Below, in pieces: positions 10,093 through 20,095 of a stretch of DNA of 64,000 nucleotides. Position 1 is the stretch's first letter. The number at the start of each line of letters is the position of its first letter. The stretch comes from Comamonas thiooxydans (GTDB lineage: Bacteria > Pseudomonadota > Gammaproteobacteria > Burkholderiales > Burkholderiaceae_C), in the NCBI RefSeq assembly GCF_002157685.2, contig NZ_AP026738.1:3596001-3660000 (forward strand), given 5' to 3'. The position numbers and the translations under genes were made by a program. The notes under the pieces were generated by a model, which did no database searches, was not told where the DNA came from, and worked only from the letters and a program-made list of their open reading frames with translations.

Positions 10093-11369
10093 CGCCAGTC
10101 CTTGGTGATGTCGACGTAGTAGCCGCCCAGGGTGTTGGCACTGGGTGTTTCTGTCGACCCCATTAAACCGCCGCCTGTTGATGCTGGCAGTGGCAGCAAG
10201 TTGGAGCCCGACATGCCGCCCGGCGCCTCTTGCACCGTCGCCGTCATGGCCCAGTTGCTGTCGGCAGGCACCGAGTAAAGTCCCGGCAAGATGGCACGCC
10301 CCACAAAGTCTTTGCCATCGACCAGCCCTGAAGGACTGTGCACCGCAATTACGTTTTGTCCCAACACCAGCCCGGAGTCCGCAGGGTTTACCGACGTCAT
10401 TCCTCCAAACTGATAAATTGCTGCAGTGCCACCGCGCCTGCCACTGGTCGTCCAGCCAAACGGCGGGGAGGAGTTATGCGCCATGCAGCCCAGGCCCAAA
10501 TACCGCATGGGAATGGCCGCACCGTTTTGCGCCAGTCCGCGGGCAATCACCCGCGCCCCCATGGTCATGGCAGACATGCCAGCGCCCGCACTTCCCACCC
10601 CGTTCGCGTAGCTACTCATCGTGTCAGTGGTTGGACTCGCTCCCTCCAGCATCGTGGCGAACTGATCGCCTGCGGCCAGGGTATTGAGTTGCATGAAGTG
10701 GCTGCTGGCCACGGCAAAGCCGTTGGCTACGACATCCACCGCCGAATAAAAGCCCAGCGCATCGCCGGCGATGATCCAGGGGCGTGCCGCCGTGCCCGAT
10801 ACGGCATTGGCCTTGGGCCACCAGGTCGTGCCCAGCGTCACATAGCTGCCGATATCGGTCACATCGCACACCAGGCGCGCTTGCGTCAGTGCTTTGTTGC
10901 TGCCGATGTTCCAGCCCGTGACGGTGTTGCTGTCATCTACGAACAGGCTCACGGCATTGCGGCGGGAGTCCTCGCTGCGGTAGATACGCTGGTTCGCTGA
11001 CGTAGCCGTGATCTCGAAGCCCAGGGGCGCGACTTTTGTTTCTCCACCGTTGTAGGTGCCGTTGGGCACGCCGGTCACTTCAAATGTGTAGCTTGCACCG
11101 CTGACGCCGATCACACGGTGCTCGCCGTTGAGCCCGGCATGACCCGCGCCGGTATTGAGGGCGACCTGCCATTTGCGAAACTTGTGGCCCAGGGCCGTGG
11201 TCGCCACGGCCACGCCATCCGTCACGACGATCTGGCTGATTGTGGCTGCACCATAGCCGTTGACCAGCACGGCATCGAGCAGCGCCACATAGGCGCCGGC
11301 ATCGGCGTACAGCGCGGGCGCACCGGCCATATCGCTGCTAAAAAACTTGCTTTGCGTTCCGTAAGGCAT
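10089..11369 (-). CDS. Phage tail tip/fibre structural protein
   Basis: 426 residues, rich in Gly, Ala, Ser and Thr. The N-terminus (MPYGTQSKFFSSDMAGAPALYADAGAYVALLDAVLVNGYG) is of the kind found in tail structural proteins of transposable and siphophages. The C-terminus is Gly/Ser-rich and ends in a NTLGGYYVDITKDWR stretch. No enzyme motif is visible. It lies between the large 1199-aa tail protein and two small tail genes, with an AGAGACCTC-like ribosome-binding site. It may contact the host surface, but this cannot be shown from the sequence. Confidence 0.65.
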   Translation of the reverse strand: MPYGTQSKFFSSDMAGAPALYADAGAYVALLDAVLVNGYGAATISQIVVTDGVAVATTALGHKFRKWQVALNTGAGHAGLNGEHRVIGVSGASYTFEVTGVPNGTYNGGETKVAPLGFEITATSANQRIYRSEDSRRNAVSLFVDDSNTVTGWNIGSNKALTQARLVCDVTDIGSYVTLGTTWWPKANAVSGTAARPWIIAGDALGFYSAVDVVANGFAVASSHFMQLNTLAAGDQFATMLEGASPTTDTMSSYANGVGSAGAGMSAMTMGARVIARGLAQNGAAIPMRYLGLGCMAHNSSPPFGWTTSGRRGGTAAIYQFGGMTSVNPADSGLVLGQNVIAVHSPSGLVDGKDFVGRAILPGLYSVPADSNWAMTATVQEAPGGMSGSNLLPLPASTGGGLMGSTETPSANTLGGYYVDITKDWR

Positions 11370-11387
11370 GAGGTCTCTCCAGAATGG

Positions 11388-14300
11388 TTAAGGCTTGGGG
11401 TTGTCCACGTCGCCACGGCCGAGCAGCGTGAAGGTGTCGTCGGGCACCGTCTCGGGACCGGGCTGCACGGTGCGGGCCACCCAGAACGGCATGCCGGCCT
11501 CCACGGTGTTCAAGCGCAGCACATTGCCTGCGGCCCAGTTATTGCCCCAGCCTTTCCAGGGCAGCACGAAGTAGGGAACGCCTTCGGCCGGGTTGATCGG
11601 CTGGCAGTCGGCATCGGTGTTGCCCACGGCAATCACCCCGACGTTCTCGCCAATGACGTCAAACTGCGTGGGCGAGGTAAAGCGCAAGGCCCAGCGCTGG
11701 GTGATCGCTCCCCGGTTGGTGACCACTATCGGAAACTGCGCATGGTTGAACGAGGCCAGTGCTTCATTGCCCGTCACCACATCGGCCCACAGCCCCGTCC
11801 AGGTCTGCTGGTCAAACACCGTATTGACACGGGCAAACAGGTCGCTGGCCACGCCCGAGCCGGCCGTCAGCGCACTTGAGACATAGCTGCCCAGCGGGTA
11901 GTCGTGCGACAGCGGGCTGGCAAAGCTGATCTCGCCGCTGATCTGCACATCGCGCACCACGGCCATGTCCTCGATGCGGTGCTCGATGGTGACGGGCTGC
12001 GCCCAGGCGGCCACATCCACGATGTGCACCAGGCCGGCTTCCAGGTTGGCGGTATAGCCGCCATGGATGACCTTGCCATCGGCGCCCACCAGGCGAACAC
12101 GGGACAGTCGCACACGGCCGCAGTCCACGGTCTGGTCGTTGCTGAAGGTGGCCGTGATCGAGCCCGTATGGCCCACCACAGCCACACCGCCTGGCCGAAA
12201 GATCGGCACGCGGCCGTCGCTGGGCAGGCGCACCGGGTCGATACCCAGCAGATCCGCATCCAGCGGCAGATAGCTATAGGCCACGGCGGCGTAGCGCAAG
12301 GCGCTGGCGACCACCGGCTGGGGTTTGAAGATCTTGCCGTCCGGCTGCACATTGGCCGGGTCATACCAGGGCTCACCCGCGCTGCCCGCCGCGTTGACCA
12401 GGGAGCCGAAACCCAGGCGCACCAGGCCGGTCTCATAGTCGACAGTGCCGACGACACCGGGCGCCGAGATCGTGCCGTCGATACCAGCGGTCACGTTCTG
12501 CATGCCACCCGAGACGCGAGGCACCTGCACCGTGAGCGAGCCAGGGCGCAGCGGGCTCGATGCGGTGCGAAACACGTAGGCGCTGGAGATGGCATCGCCC
12601 AGCGTCGTGATGCAGCTGACCCGGCGCAGGGTGTTGGCATTGCCCGGTGTCCAGGAGGTGAGCGCCACCCTTGCCGTTGCATAGTTGAGCGTGCCGCGTG
12701 TCACAAAGCCCGCCGGCGTCAGCACGCGCAGCGTCCCCTGCCCGTCATCGCTCCAGGGTTGCCCGCTGGCAGGCAGCAGGACCACGGAGCCCGGCACCAC
12801 GGGCGCCTGCACTCCGGTGATCATTGCGAATTCGGGCGCGAACGGCACCTGCAGGGTCTGGCGCGTGGCGCTGCCCGTGGTGCGAAACCGGATCTTGACG
12901 TAGCCGCTCTCATCGTTCGGAAATATCGAAGGAGCGCTGACATACTCGATGCCCTCATAGTTCAGGCGGTAGCGCGCAGCGTCGCCGGAGAACCCGCCGC
13001 CGCTGATCTGCGTGGAGGAGTAGCGGGGCTTGGGAATACTGATCGTGACATCCGGCTGAAACTCAATGCTGCCCGCTGCGTAGTCAACAGTGCCTATTTG
13101 CACGCCGTTGAGCATCAGTTTGCCGTTGCCGTCATCGCGTGCTGTCTGTGTAGGGTCAACCAAGCTGATGCCCATCTCTGTGAGCTGCTCGCGGGTATAG
13201 GTACCCAGTACCGCCAGATCAGTCAGCGTGTTCCATTCGACTTCGACGGCAAACGGCACCAACGCACCCTGACCAGCTGACACTGCGAGACGGGCCTGGC
13301 CATTGCGTGACGGATGCTGCAGCGTCACTTCGGTGGCCGCTGCCGTGTCGACTGTCACGTCCAGAATCGTGCCAATGGGCGGCATAACATTGGGAGCAAA
13401 CAGCACTTCGGAGCGGCCCACGCGCACTTCGCCTGTCGCATCGCCCTGCAGCTTCCACGCAGAATTTGCAGTAGCAACACGCTGCGTTTGACCATCCTGC
13501 CACTTGATATCAAACGCACCCGGATAGAGGCCTTGACCCGCAGGCAGGCCCAGCGCAATGATCTGCGTGATCTGCATGTCCACGGCGGCGTGCACGGTCT
13601 CCTGGGTCGGCACGCCCCACTGGATGATGATGGAGCTACCCACATCCGGCAGCGCACCCAGGGTGATCACATAGGAGCCAGTGACAGAGTTATAGGTACC
13701 TGCGCCATAGCTGGAGTCGATGCCGCGCAGGGAGCCGTCGCCAGCATCCGACAGCACATACCAGCGGCCCTGGGCTCGGTAGCTGAAAGACAGCGTGCCA
13801 CGCGCAGCCACAGGCGTGATAAAGCCCACATAGGACTGGCTGCGAGACTCTGCCGTGATGGCGATCTCGCTGGACTGCGGCACGCGCTGCATATAGGCAG
13901 CCGGGCGGTAGCTGATGGTCTTGCTGCCGGCGTAGTTGCCCGAGCTGCTGGCCACGATACCGTTGGCATAGTCCACCGTGCCCACCTGCTGGGAGCCCGA
14001 CAGCAGAATGCCAGCCTCGTCCGTGAACTGCGCGCCGGAGCCGATACGGATCTTGAGCGAGCCCGGCAGGCAGCCGCCCGGCAGGGCCAGGTTCGTGGCG
14101 CTGTCCCAGGCCTGGGTCGTCACGAACGTGACCTCTTCAGCACCAGAGGCCGGCAGTGCGGCCACGGCATAGGGAACACCTGCCGGGATCGGTGTCTCCG
14201 TCTGTGCCGATGGCACCAGCTGGGTGAAGACGCTCTGGGCGACAGCGGTGAAATCCCCCAGCGCGGCAGCCCGGGCCAGTGGGCTGACGCTCACGTAGCT

Positions 14301-14987
14301 GCCGGCATCGGCCACGACCGTGTCCCGAATCCGGGCCGCATTGCTTGCGCGCGTGAAAAACCGCGAAGCAGACGAGCCGATGAAATCGGTGCGCAGCTTG
14401 TCGCTCAGCTCCATCGTCACGATGGCGGCCTGATAGTCCGTGCCGTTGGTGTCGGTGAAGGTGCGCACCACCGAACTCACGCGAGTGGCACGCACATACT
14501 GCTCGATCTGATTGGCGGCGCCTTCGTTTTGCACGATGACCAGGGTCTGGCCCACAGCGGGCAGCGCCTCGGCGATACGCTGGAAAATCTGGATGACGCG
14601 CTGACCCGCAATATGGCCCTCGTAGAGGCAACCAGGCCACTCCGGCCCCTTGTTCAGATAGGCCTCGACACGCTGAATGGCGTCCTTGCGAGTGTCGAAA
14701 GCCTGCCCGGTACGAAACAGCGTGACGCTGACACGCGGGTCTTTAGGCGGGTCGGCCACGATGACGTTGGCGCCAAAGTAAGTGTCGGTATCGTCCGTGC
14801 GCACGCCCAGCGTCACTTTGCGTGCGCTGAAACGGCCGATGGCGCGGTCCAGTTGCGAGATGTCGGGAAATATCGCATTACTCACACCATCGGGAATAGC
14901 TTCGCCAGTCGGGGCACCACCGCCCTCGGGCGCATCGCTCATGACGGCGGACTTGAGCAGCTTTACGTCGCCTGTCTGAATGGGCAT
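11388..14987 (-). CDS. Large phage tail/baseplate protein (1199 aa)
   Basis: A 1199-residue beta-rich structural protein with repeating segments of the type 'xxGTVDYxxGxVxF' (GTVDYANGIVASSSGNY, GTVDYAAGSIEFQPD, GTVDYETGLVRLGFG), suggesting at least three homologous beta domains. Residues about 38-70 (AIFPDISQLDRAIGRFSARKVTLGV) recur in the capsid fusion protein at 21906-24323. The start at 14987 is chosen because the conserved sequence begins there; the frame runs on to 15122. It lies directly after the tape-measure and 131-aa tail genes, where the distal tail or tip protein is expected. Confidence 0.7.
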   Translation of the reverse strand: MPIQTGDVKLLKSAVMSDAPEGGGAPTGEAIPDGVSNAIFPDISQLDRAIGRFSARKVTLGVRTDDTDTYFGANVIVADPPKDPRVSVTLFRTGQAFDTRKDAIQRVEAYLNKGPEWPGCLYEGHIAGQRVIQIFQRIAEALPAVGQTLVIVQNEGAANQIEQYVRATRVSSVVRTFTDTNGTDYQAAIVTMELSDKLRTDFIGSSASRFFTRASNAARIRDTVVADAGSYVSVSPLARAAALGDFTAVAQSVFTQLVPSAQTETPIPAGVPYAVAALPASGAEEVTFVTTQAWDSATNLALPGGCLPGSLKIRIGSGAQFTDEAGILLSGSQQVGTVDYANGIVASSSGNYAGSKTISYRPAAYMQRVPQSSEIAITAESRSQSYVGFITPVAARGTLSFSYRAQGRWYVLSDAGDGSLRGIDSSYGAGTYNSVTGSYVITLGALPDVGSSIIIQWGVPTQETVHAAVDMQITQIIALGLPAGQGLYPGAFDIKWQDGQTQRVATANSAWKLQGDATGEVRVGRSEVLFAPNVMPPIGTILDVTVDTAAATEVTLQHPSRNGQARLAVSAGQGALVPFAVEVEWNTLTDLAVLGTYTREQLTEMGISLVDPTQTARDDGNGKLMLNGVQIGTVDYAAGSIEFQPDVTISIPKPRYSSTQISGGGFSGDAARYRLNYEGIEYVSAPSIFPNDESGYVKIRFRTTGSATRQTLQVPFAPEFAMITGVQAPVVPGSVVLLPASGQPWSDDGQGTLRVLTPAGFVTRGTLNYATARVALTSWTPGNANTLRRVSCITTLGDAISSAYVFRTASSPLRPGSLTVQVPRVSGGMQNVTAGIDGTISAPGVVGTVDYETGLVRLGFGSLVNAAGSAGEPWYDPANVQPDGKIFKPQPVVASALRYAAVAYSYLPLDADLLGIDPVRLPSDGRVPIFRPGGVAVVGHTGSITATFSNDQTVDCGRVRLSRVRLVGADGKVIHGGYTANLEAGLVHIVDVAAWAQPVTIEHRIEDMAVVRDVQISGEISFASPLSHDYPLGSYVSSALTAGSGVASDLFARVNTVFDQQTWTGLWADVVTGNEALASFNHAQFPIVVTNRGAITQRWALRFTSPTQFDVIGENVGVIAVGNTDADCQPINPAEGVPYFVLPWKGWGNNWAAGNVLRLNTVEAGMPFWVARTVQPGPETVPDDTFTLLGRGDVDNPKP

Positions 14988-14988
14988 G

Positions 14989-15384
14989 TCAAACCTCAAT
15001 GAATCGGAAAGTGGGGAGATACAGTTGCTCGGGCGATTCCTCGCCGTCCTGCAGCTTCCAAACGGGCTGGCCTGTAAAGCCCCCCTTGGCGTGGTCAAAC
15101 ATGACCTGGCGGGCCTGGCCACGCAGAACCAAAGTGAGCTGGATGCCGGGCAGCTCGGCCCAAGCCTGCAGCGTTGAGCACAGCGCCCGCGTGATCCAGG
15201 CAGCGGTCTCGGTGCCCATCAAGGTGATGGGACGACCGGCTTGCTTTAAAGCCACGTCGACCAGCAGCGCGCCCGTGGTGCTGTAGCTGGTGGCTTGGTC
15301 GACCGGGCTCCAGCTGAACTCGTCCTGCCAGTCCAGGCGGTCGCTGATATGGGCCGTGGTGCCGTTGTAGGTAAGCGTGATCAT
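14989..15384 (-). CDS. Phage tail protein downstream of tape measure (131 aa)
   Basis: A small protein with a clear internal pattern (MITLTYNGTTAHISDRLDWQDEFSWSPVDQ ending in YLPTFRFIEV). It overlaps the tape-measure stop by four bases and ends one base before the 1199-aa gene, so the three genes are a coupled series. Position suggests a distal-tail or tail-completion role. No catalytic motif or membrane segment. Confidence 0.65.
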   Translation of the reverse strand: MITLTYNGTTAHISDRLDWQDEFSWSPVDQATSYSTTGALLVDVALKQAGRPITLMGTETAAWITRALCSTLQAWAELPGIQLTLVLRGQARQVMFDHAKGGFTGQPVWKLQDGEESPEQLYLPTFRFIEV

Positions 15385-18300
15385 GAGGACGAGGCCCCTT
15401 TCTGGCGGCTCAGCTCCGTGAGGTACTGATGAAGCGAAGCTGCGCCCGATGGGTCAGTGTTGACCTGGCCATAGGGCTGGCCGTTGAGCTGAAGATTGAT
15501 GGTGGAGACCTGACGCGAGACCATGGCTTCCAGCGGCGTCTTGCTGGAGTTCTCCGCGTTGCCGTTGCCCTTCATGGTGTTGCGCAGCTCCATCGCATCC
15601 ACCTCGCGGTTCCACTCGAACATGGTCATGTCATGCATGAAGTTGCCGAGCTGGCCACCGCTTTGCGTTGAAAACGGGTTGTCCCTGGCGTACTGCTCTT
15701 TCCACTTGGCCAGCCAGGCATCGGCCTGGGCCTTGCTCTCGAAAGCTGGGACCGCATCGGCCCCGCGAATGGTTCCCGCATTGCGCTTGGCTTCCAGGAG
15801 CTGCAGCTCACGGGTGGCCAGCTCATTGGCTTTTTCTTGGGAGGCAATTTCTCGCTCGCGCTCTGCGTTCAGGCGCTCCAGGGCCGTGCGGTGCTGGTCG
15901 ATGGCATTGGCTGCCCGGCTGTGTGAGCCTGCTGAATCGTCGACAGAGCCCTTGAGCCTGAGCGTGGCCCGACCGGCGCTGTCGACCGCAACCTCATATC
16001 CGCGCATGGCAGCCTCAGCCTGGACCCAGGCTGGCGCAATGCCCTTGTTGGCGGCAATCGCCGCATCGGCAGATTTTTTAAAGGCTTCGCCCATTTCACG
16101 GGCACTGGCCGTGCCGCTGTCGCGCAGCACGTCATAGGCAGCTTTTGCATCGGCTGCCGTCTTCTTGAGCGTTTCATCCGAGGTAATGCCCAACTGCTTG
16201 AATGCCTCGCGCACGCTATTAATGCCTGGCGTGGCTGCGTCCAGAGCATCCTTGAGCGCATCGGCTTTCTTTTTAGCCTGGTCAAGCAAGCCATCGGCCA
16301 GCGGCTGGCCCAATGCGCTGCGCACCGATTCGATTTGTTCTCGAATGGCCTTTAATGCGGCTTCACTGTCCGCGCTTTCAATGGCCTTGCTGAAACTCGC
16401 ATTCAGTACTCGCCCGGTGTCGACACCCTCTTCCTTGAGTTTGCCCAGCTGGTCAATAATCGCCTGGGTATCATTAATCGCACTGCGAGATGCAGCGGAA
16501 ATATTTCCCCGGAGTACGTCATATTCCAGACCAGCACGTTTAATCGCTTCGGTCAGAACTGCATCGGTTAATTGCGCCAGGCGCTGCGCTTCACGGCTGC
16601 TACCCAAAAATGCCGCCCGCGCATTGGCTTCGAATACCGCTAAATCCTTGCCCGATAAAGCCTTGGCCCAAGCCGCCTCGGTTTCGCTGGCTGTAATCTT
16701 TGCGGTCTCGCCCAGCTTATCCAGGGTGGCCGCAAAATCCTTGATGCCTTGAATCTTGGTTAAATCAAAACCTTCGGTGACGCTCTTTAAGGCATCGGCA
16801 CTGGCTTTGCCGGACTTTGTCAGCTGCTCAAACTCCGCCACGGCATTGCGCGCAGCCTTTGATAAATCAAATAGCTTGTCTGCCGCGTCCTGGGTTTTCT
16901 GGGCCTCGGCGGCACGCGCTGCCGCTAATTCACGCGCCGCTGCAGCGGCGGCTTTTTCCGCCTTCTCCAGCTCTTCGGTGTGGTCCTTGTATCCCGCCAG
17001 CTTGGCCGCGCTCTCCCCTATCCAGGTGCCGATATCTTTGATATTGGAAACAATGCCAACCAAAGTGAATGTCTTGAGCCCACCCATGATCGCCGCAAAA
17101 CGGCTGGTGCTGGCTGCAGCTCCTGCGGCTGCCGCCTGCGTGGCCACGAGCTGGGCATTGGCAGCGGCAATGCCAGTAGCGGCCACTTGCGTCGCCTGGC
17201 CAATGCCCAGGAAGTGCTGCGCCAGGCGCAATGCGGTGAATGCCGCCGCAGCCTGACCTAAATCCATCAGCAGGCCCGCAATACTCTGCAGGTTGTTGGC
17301 CAGCAGTTGAATGGCTTTGGCCGCTGCGGCGCTGGCACCATTGGCCTGATCCACCTTTTGCACGTACAGCGTCCACTGCGTGGACAGATCCTGCATGGCC
17401 CGGCCCACGGTAGGCGGCAGGCGCTGAAACTCTGCGGCAACGGCTGCACTTTGGCCCTGCAGGGCAGCAATCACCGTCTGCGTGGTCAGCAGGCCGGACT
17501 CAGCCATCTTGCGCAGCTCACCTGTGGTCACGCCCAGACCATCGGCCAAAGCACGTGCCAGGCGCGGTGCCTGCTCCATGACGCTGTTGAATTCCTCGCC
17601 GCGCAACACGCCGCTTTGCAGACCCTGGATCAATTGCGTGATGGCGGCAGATGAGGCCTCTGCGCTGGAGCCACCGATCTGCACGGCCTGGTTGATGGTT
17701 TCCGTGAGGCTCAGGCTCTGCAGGCTGGCCTTCTCGGCACTCAAACCGGCATCACGCCCTGCCTGGGCAATGCGAGAAAACAGCTCGCCGGTGTCTTCAA
17801 GCGCACTGTGGGTGCGCAGTGCCACCTCGGTCACGCCCTCCCACGATCGCGTGAAATTCTCGCCCTCGCCGGTGACCAGCTTCATGCGGGCCTGCAGATT
17901 GTTGGCCTGGTCAGCAGTGGCGGCCAGGTCGAAGGCCAGATTCTTAAGACCTTGCAGCGACTGCAGTCCTATATAGAACTTCTGCAGCCGGTCCAGTTGC
18001 TTGCTGATGGACTCCACGCCATCACCGATTTGGCGGTGGCTGCGCACCATGCTGGCGGCGGCATTCTGTGCGCCAGCTGCAGCACCTTGGTGAGCGGGCA
18101 CCAACGTGAGCACCGATTCACGGACTTGCTCCACCTCCTGGCGCAAGCGCTGCTGCGCCTGCTGGGCATTCTGGCCAGCGACGCCAAAGCGTTGCAGCTC
18201 ACCTTGGGCCTGGGACAGGGCCTGCTTCTGCTGGTCAAACGTGGAGCGGGCACTATCCGCTGCCGCATTGAGCTGCCGCAGCGCTGCCGCTTCTTTTTCT

Positions 18301-18590
18301 GTGGGCGGGCCAAGCGCCGAGATCTGACGACCGTAGTTTCTGGCCTCGGTCTCTGCCTGGCGCAAGCTGGTAGCCGATGACTTGGCCTCTGCCTCCAGCT
18401 TGGTGAAAGTGGTGATTGCGGCGTCCTGCTGGGCCAGCTCGCGCAGCCTGGTTGCTGCCGTGCGCGCCTCAACCGCAACCTCGCCCTCCAGGACCTTGGC
18501 AACATTCTCCAGATCGTCTGCCAGGCCCACGATGGACTCACGTCCCGTGACCCCGGTGTCGATCTGCAGGCTGATTTGCTTATCTGTCAT
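15381..18590 (-). CDS. Tail tape-measure protein
   Basis: 1069 residues. Residues about 1-200 form long Ala/Gln/Glu-rich coiled coils. Residues about 215-420 are the phage tape-measure N-terminal domain, with the hallmark GGSSAEASSAAITQLIQGLQSGVLRGEEFNSVMEQ and LADGLGVTTGELRKMAESGLLTTQ. A hydrophobic Ala-rich region follows at about 440-530, then further coiled coil. The protein sets tail length and is ejected with DNA, so a long-tailed phage is implied. The usual pair of tail-assembly chaperone genes is not seen between it and the tail tube gene. Confidence 0.92.
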   Translation of the reverse strand: MTDKQISLQIDTGVTGRESIVGLADDLENVAKVLEGEVAVEARTAATRLRELAQQDAAITTFTKLEAEAKSSATSLRQAETEARNYGRQISALGPPTEKEAAALRQLNAAADSARSTFDQQKQALSQAQGELQRFGVAGQNAQQAQQRLRQEVEQVRESVLTLVPAHQGAAAGAQNAAASMVRSHRQIGDGVESISKQLDRLQKFYIGLQSLQGLKNLAFDLAATADQANNLQARMKLVTGEGENFTRSWEGVTEVALRTHSALEDTGELFSRIAQAGRDAGLSAEKASLQSLSLTETINQAVQIGGSSAEASSAAITQLIQGLQSGVLRGEEFNSVMEQAPRLARALADGLGVTTGELRKMAESGLLTTQTVIAALQGQSAAVAAEFQRLPPTVGRAMQDLSTQWTLYVQKVDQANGASAAAAKAIQLLANNLQSIAGLLMDLGQAAAAFTALRLAQHFLGIGQATQVAATGIAAANAQLVATQAAAAGAAASTSRFAAIMGGLKTFTLVGIVSNIKDIGTWIGESAAKLAGYKDHTEELEKAEKAAAAAARELAAARAAEAQKTQDAADKLFDLSKAARNAVAEFEQLTKSGKASADALKSVTEGFDLTKIQGIKDFAATLDKLGETAKITASETEAAWAKALSGKDLAVFEANARAAFLGSSREAQRLAQLTDAVLTEAIKRAGLEYDVLRGNISAASRSAINDTQAIIDQLGKLKEEGVDTGRVLNASFSKAIESADSEAALKAIREQIESVRSALGQPLADGLLDQAKKKADALKDALDAATPGINSVREAFKQLGITSDETLKKTAADAKAAYDVLRDSGTASAREMGEAFKKSADAAIAANKGIAPAWVQAEAAMRGYEVAVDSAGRATLRLKGSVDDSAGSHSRAANAIDQHRTALERLNAEREREIASQEKANELATRELQLLEAKRNAGTIRGADAVPAFESKAQADAWLAKWKEQYARDNPFSTQSGGQLGNFMHDMTMFEWNREVDAMELRNTMKGNGNAENSSKTPLEAMVSRQVSTINLQLNGQPYGQVNTDPSGAASLHQYLTELSRQKGASSS

Positions 18591-18609
18591 GGATTCCTAC
18601 AATGGGCGG

Positions 18610-18768
18610 ATGACTCGTCTCATCGCCTTCATTGCATGCATCGCCTTCCTGGTGGGGGCAGGAGTGTCTGTGCGTGCAGGCATGGCACTTGCGGCAGTGG
18701 CCTATGGCCTGCTCGGTGCCTATGTCCTGTGGACCGGGCTGCAGATGTTTCTTGGCCCCAGACGGTGA
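18610..18768 (+). CDS. Possible small membrane protein opposite the tail operon
   Basis: A 52-residue frame on the plus strand in the 280-bp gap between tape measure and tail tube. It is strongly hydrophobic, with two helices (LIAFIACIAFLVGAGVSV and ALAAVAYGLLGAYVLWTGLQMFL) and a basic GPRR end. Such a clean membrane profile is unlikely to arise by chance, but the ribosome-binding site is poor; an ATG at 18589 is an alternative start. If real it is a cargo gene read against the late operon. Confidence 0.4.
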   Translation: MTRLIAFIACIAFLVGAGVSVRAGMALAAVAYGLLGAYVLWTGLQMFLGPRR

Positions 18769-18819
18769 CGCTGCTTGAAAGCGGCTTTCAGGCATCACTG
18801 TCGGTTTTTGAGCGCCAAC

Positions 18820-18845
18820 AAAAAAGGCCAGCGAGTGCTGGCCTT
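18820..18845 (-). terminator. Terminator after tail tube gene
   Basis: Perfect stem AAGGCCAGC/GCTGGCCTT with a GAGT loop, followed on the minus strand by T7. It lies 27 bp after the tail tube stop. Related hairpins occur at 24614-24635 and 31868-31889. Confidence 0.8.
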
Positions 18846-18871
18846 AGTCTTTTAAAGGGTCTGGTGCGGCG

Positions 18872-19873
18872 TCATGTTTTGCGCACGCGGTAATACTTGC
18901 TGATGCCATTGCCCACCTTGGTGGAGTCCATCAGGACCGAGCCGGTCACCTTGAGATTGATGAACCCGCTTTCCTGCAGCAGCGCGATGGATGATGCCAC
19001 GCCCTGGCTTGCACGCCAAATTTCCACGATGGCCAGCTTGCCGTCATCGGCTTCGTTCAGCCCTTCCAGGATGATCTCCAGCTCCTTGGGCTTGGTGGTC
19101 AGCGCCTCGATCACGGCATAGCCTACGTGAGAATAGGCAACCTTGACCTCTTCACCCTCGGCCAGCCCTGTCGCGTCCTGGAACACGAAGATGCCAGCCG
19201 GGCGCACTTCATAGTTGCCTGCCGCAGGCACCACATCGCCCGTGGTTGGGTATTTGTAGTTGACCCAGATGCCCTTGCCATCCGTGACACCGGGCGCAGC
19301 GGGATCGAGCTGGATACCTGCCGCCGTGACCGAGTAGTTGCCCACCATGGTGAGCGCGGTGGCCGTGGCCACGCTGTCGCCGATGCGCACCGTCACGTCC
19401 GTGGCCCCTGTATGGGCCAGCGCTACCAGGTCGCCCTTCTTGACGTCCAGATGCTCTTCATCGGTCACGGTGGCTGTGCCTTGTGTCGTGCCCTTGCTCA
19501 GGACGACATTGCTGGGCTGCAAGTGCTTGGTGCGCAGCAAACCGCCGCGCGTCACCTTCAGGGTCTCATTGCTGGTCTGGCCCTGCTCCACCCCGCTGAC
19601 CGTGCCCTGCGTGGCGCGCGCCAGGTTGATCGGGTTGATATCGGCCAGCGTCATCGCCAGCTCCACCTCCGTGACGCGGCGGATCTCGGAGTGTGTGCCG
19701 CCGCCCAGCGTGGTCATATTGGGTTGCTTTTTCACATCCTCCTTGTGCGACAGCTCGGCAGCCAGCACGTTGCCAATGGGCAGCGGTGCAGTGGTGCTCC
19801 CGTACTCGCGGGCATAGATCTGGCCGACCAATGCGGCAGGGGCAAAAATGCGTTTAATGACGTCATCAGACAT
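18872..19873 (-). CDS. Major tail tube protein
   Basis: 333 residues. The N-terminus (MSDDVIKRIFAPAALVGQIYAREYGSTTAPLPIGNVLAAEL) and the body, with a domain rich in Val, Thr and Gly, match tube proteins of long-tailed phages; the C-terminal half reads like an Ig-like or donut-shaped beta fold (ELEIILEGLNEADDGKLAIVEIWRA). It sits just upstream of the tape-measure gene in transcription order, as usual. Its own terminator follows, consistent with a need for high expression. Confidence 0.75.
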   Translation of the reverse strand: MSDDVIKRIFAPAALVGQIYAREYGSTTAPLPIGNVLAAELSHKEDVKKQPNMTTLGGGTHSEIRRVTEVELAMTLADINPINLARATQGTVSGVEQGQTSNETLKVTRGGLLRTKHLQPSNVVLSKGTTQGTATVTDEEHLDVKKGDLVALAHTGATDVTVRIGDSVATATALTMVGNYSVTAAGIQLDPAAPGVTDGKGIWVNYKYPTTGDVVPAAGNYEVRPAGIFVFQDATGLAEGEEVKVAYSHVGYAVIEALTTKPKELEIILEGLNEADDGKLAIVEIWRASQGVASSIALLQESGFINLKVTGSVLMDSTKVGNGISKYYRVRKT

Positions 19874-19876
19874 AGG

Positions 19877-20095
19877 TCAGTCCTTTGTGTTGACAGGTTG
19901 AGGTGGGGTTTGAGTGGTGGACGGAGCGGGTGCGGCCACGCCCATGGCCTCCAGCCATTGCGCGGTGTCGGGGTGCACTGAGATCGCTGCGCCTGGCTGG
20001 AGCACAGAGCCCAGGTGCTCGTGCTCTGCCATCAGAGTCACAGAGACCATGGCGGGCTGGGCCGGTGCGGCCTTGCGGCGGGAGCTGGGTTTCAT
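19877..20095 (-). CDS. Small phage protein, DUF7210-like
   Basis: A 72-residue protein with a basic N-terminus (MKPSSRRKAAPAQPAMVSVTLMAEHEHLG) and a central IxVHPDTAQWLEAMGV segment, like short phage proteins found next to head-tail joining genes. The start at 20095 overlaps the stop of the previous gene (ATGA) and has GGAGGA upstream. The C-terminus is Pro/Thr-rich. Function unknown. Confidence 0.6.
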   Translation of the reverse strand: MKPSSRRKAAPAQPAMVSVTLMAEHEHLGSVLQPGAAISVHPDTAQWLEAMGVAAPAPSTTQTPPQPVNTKD

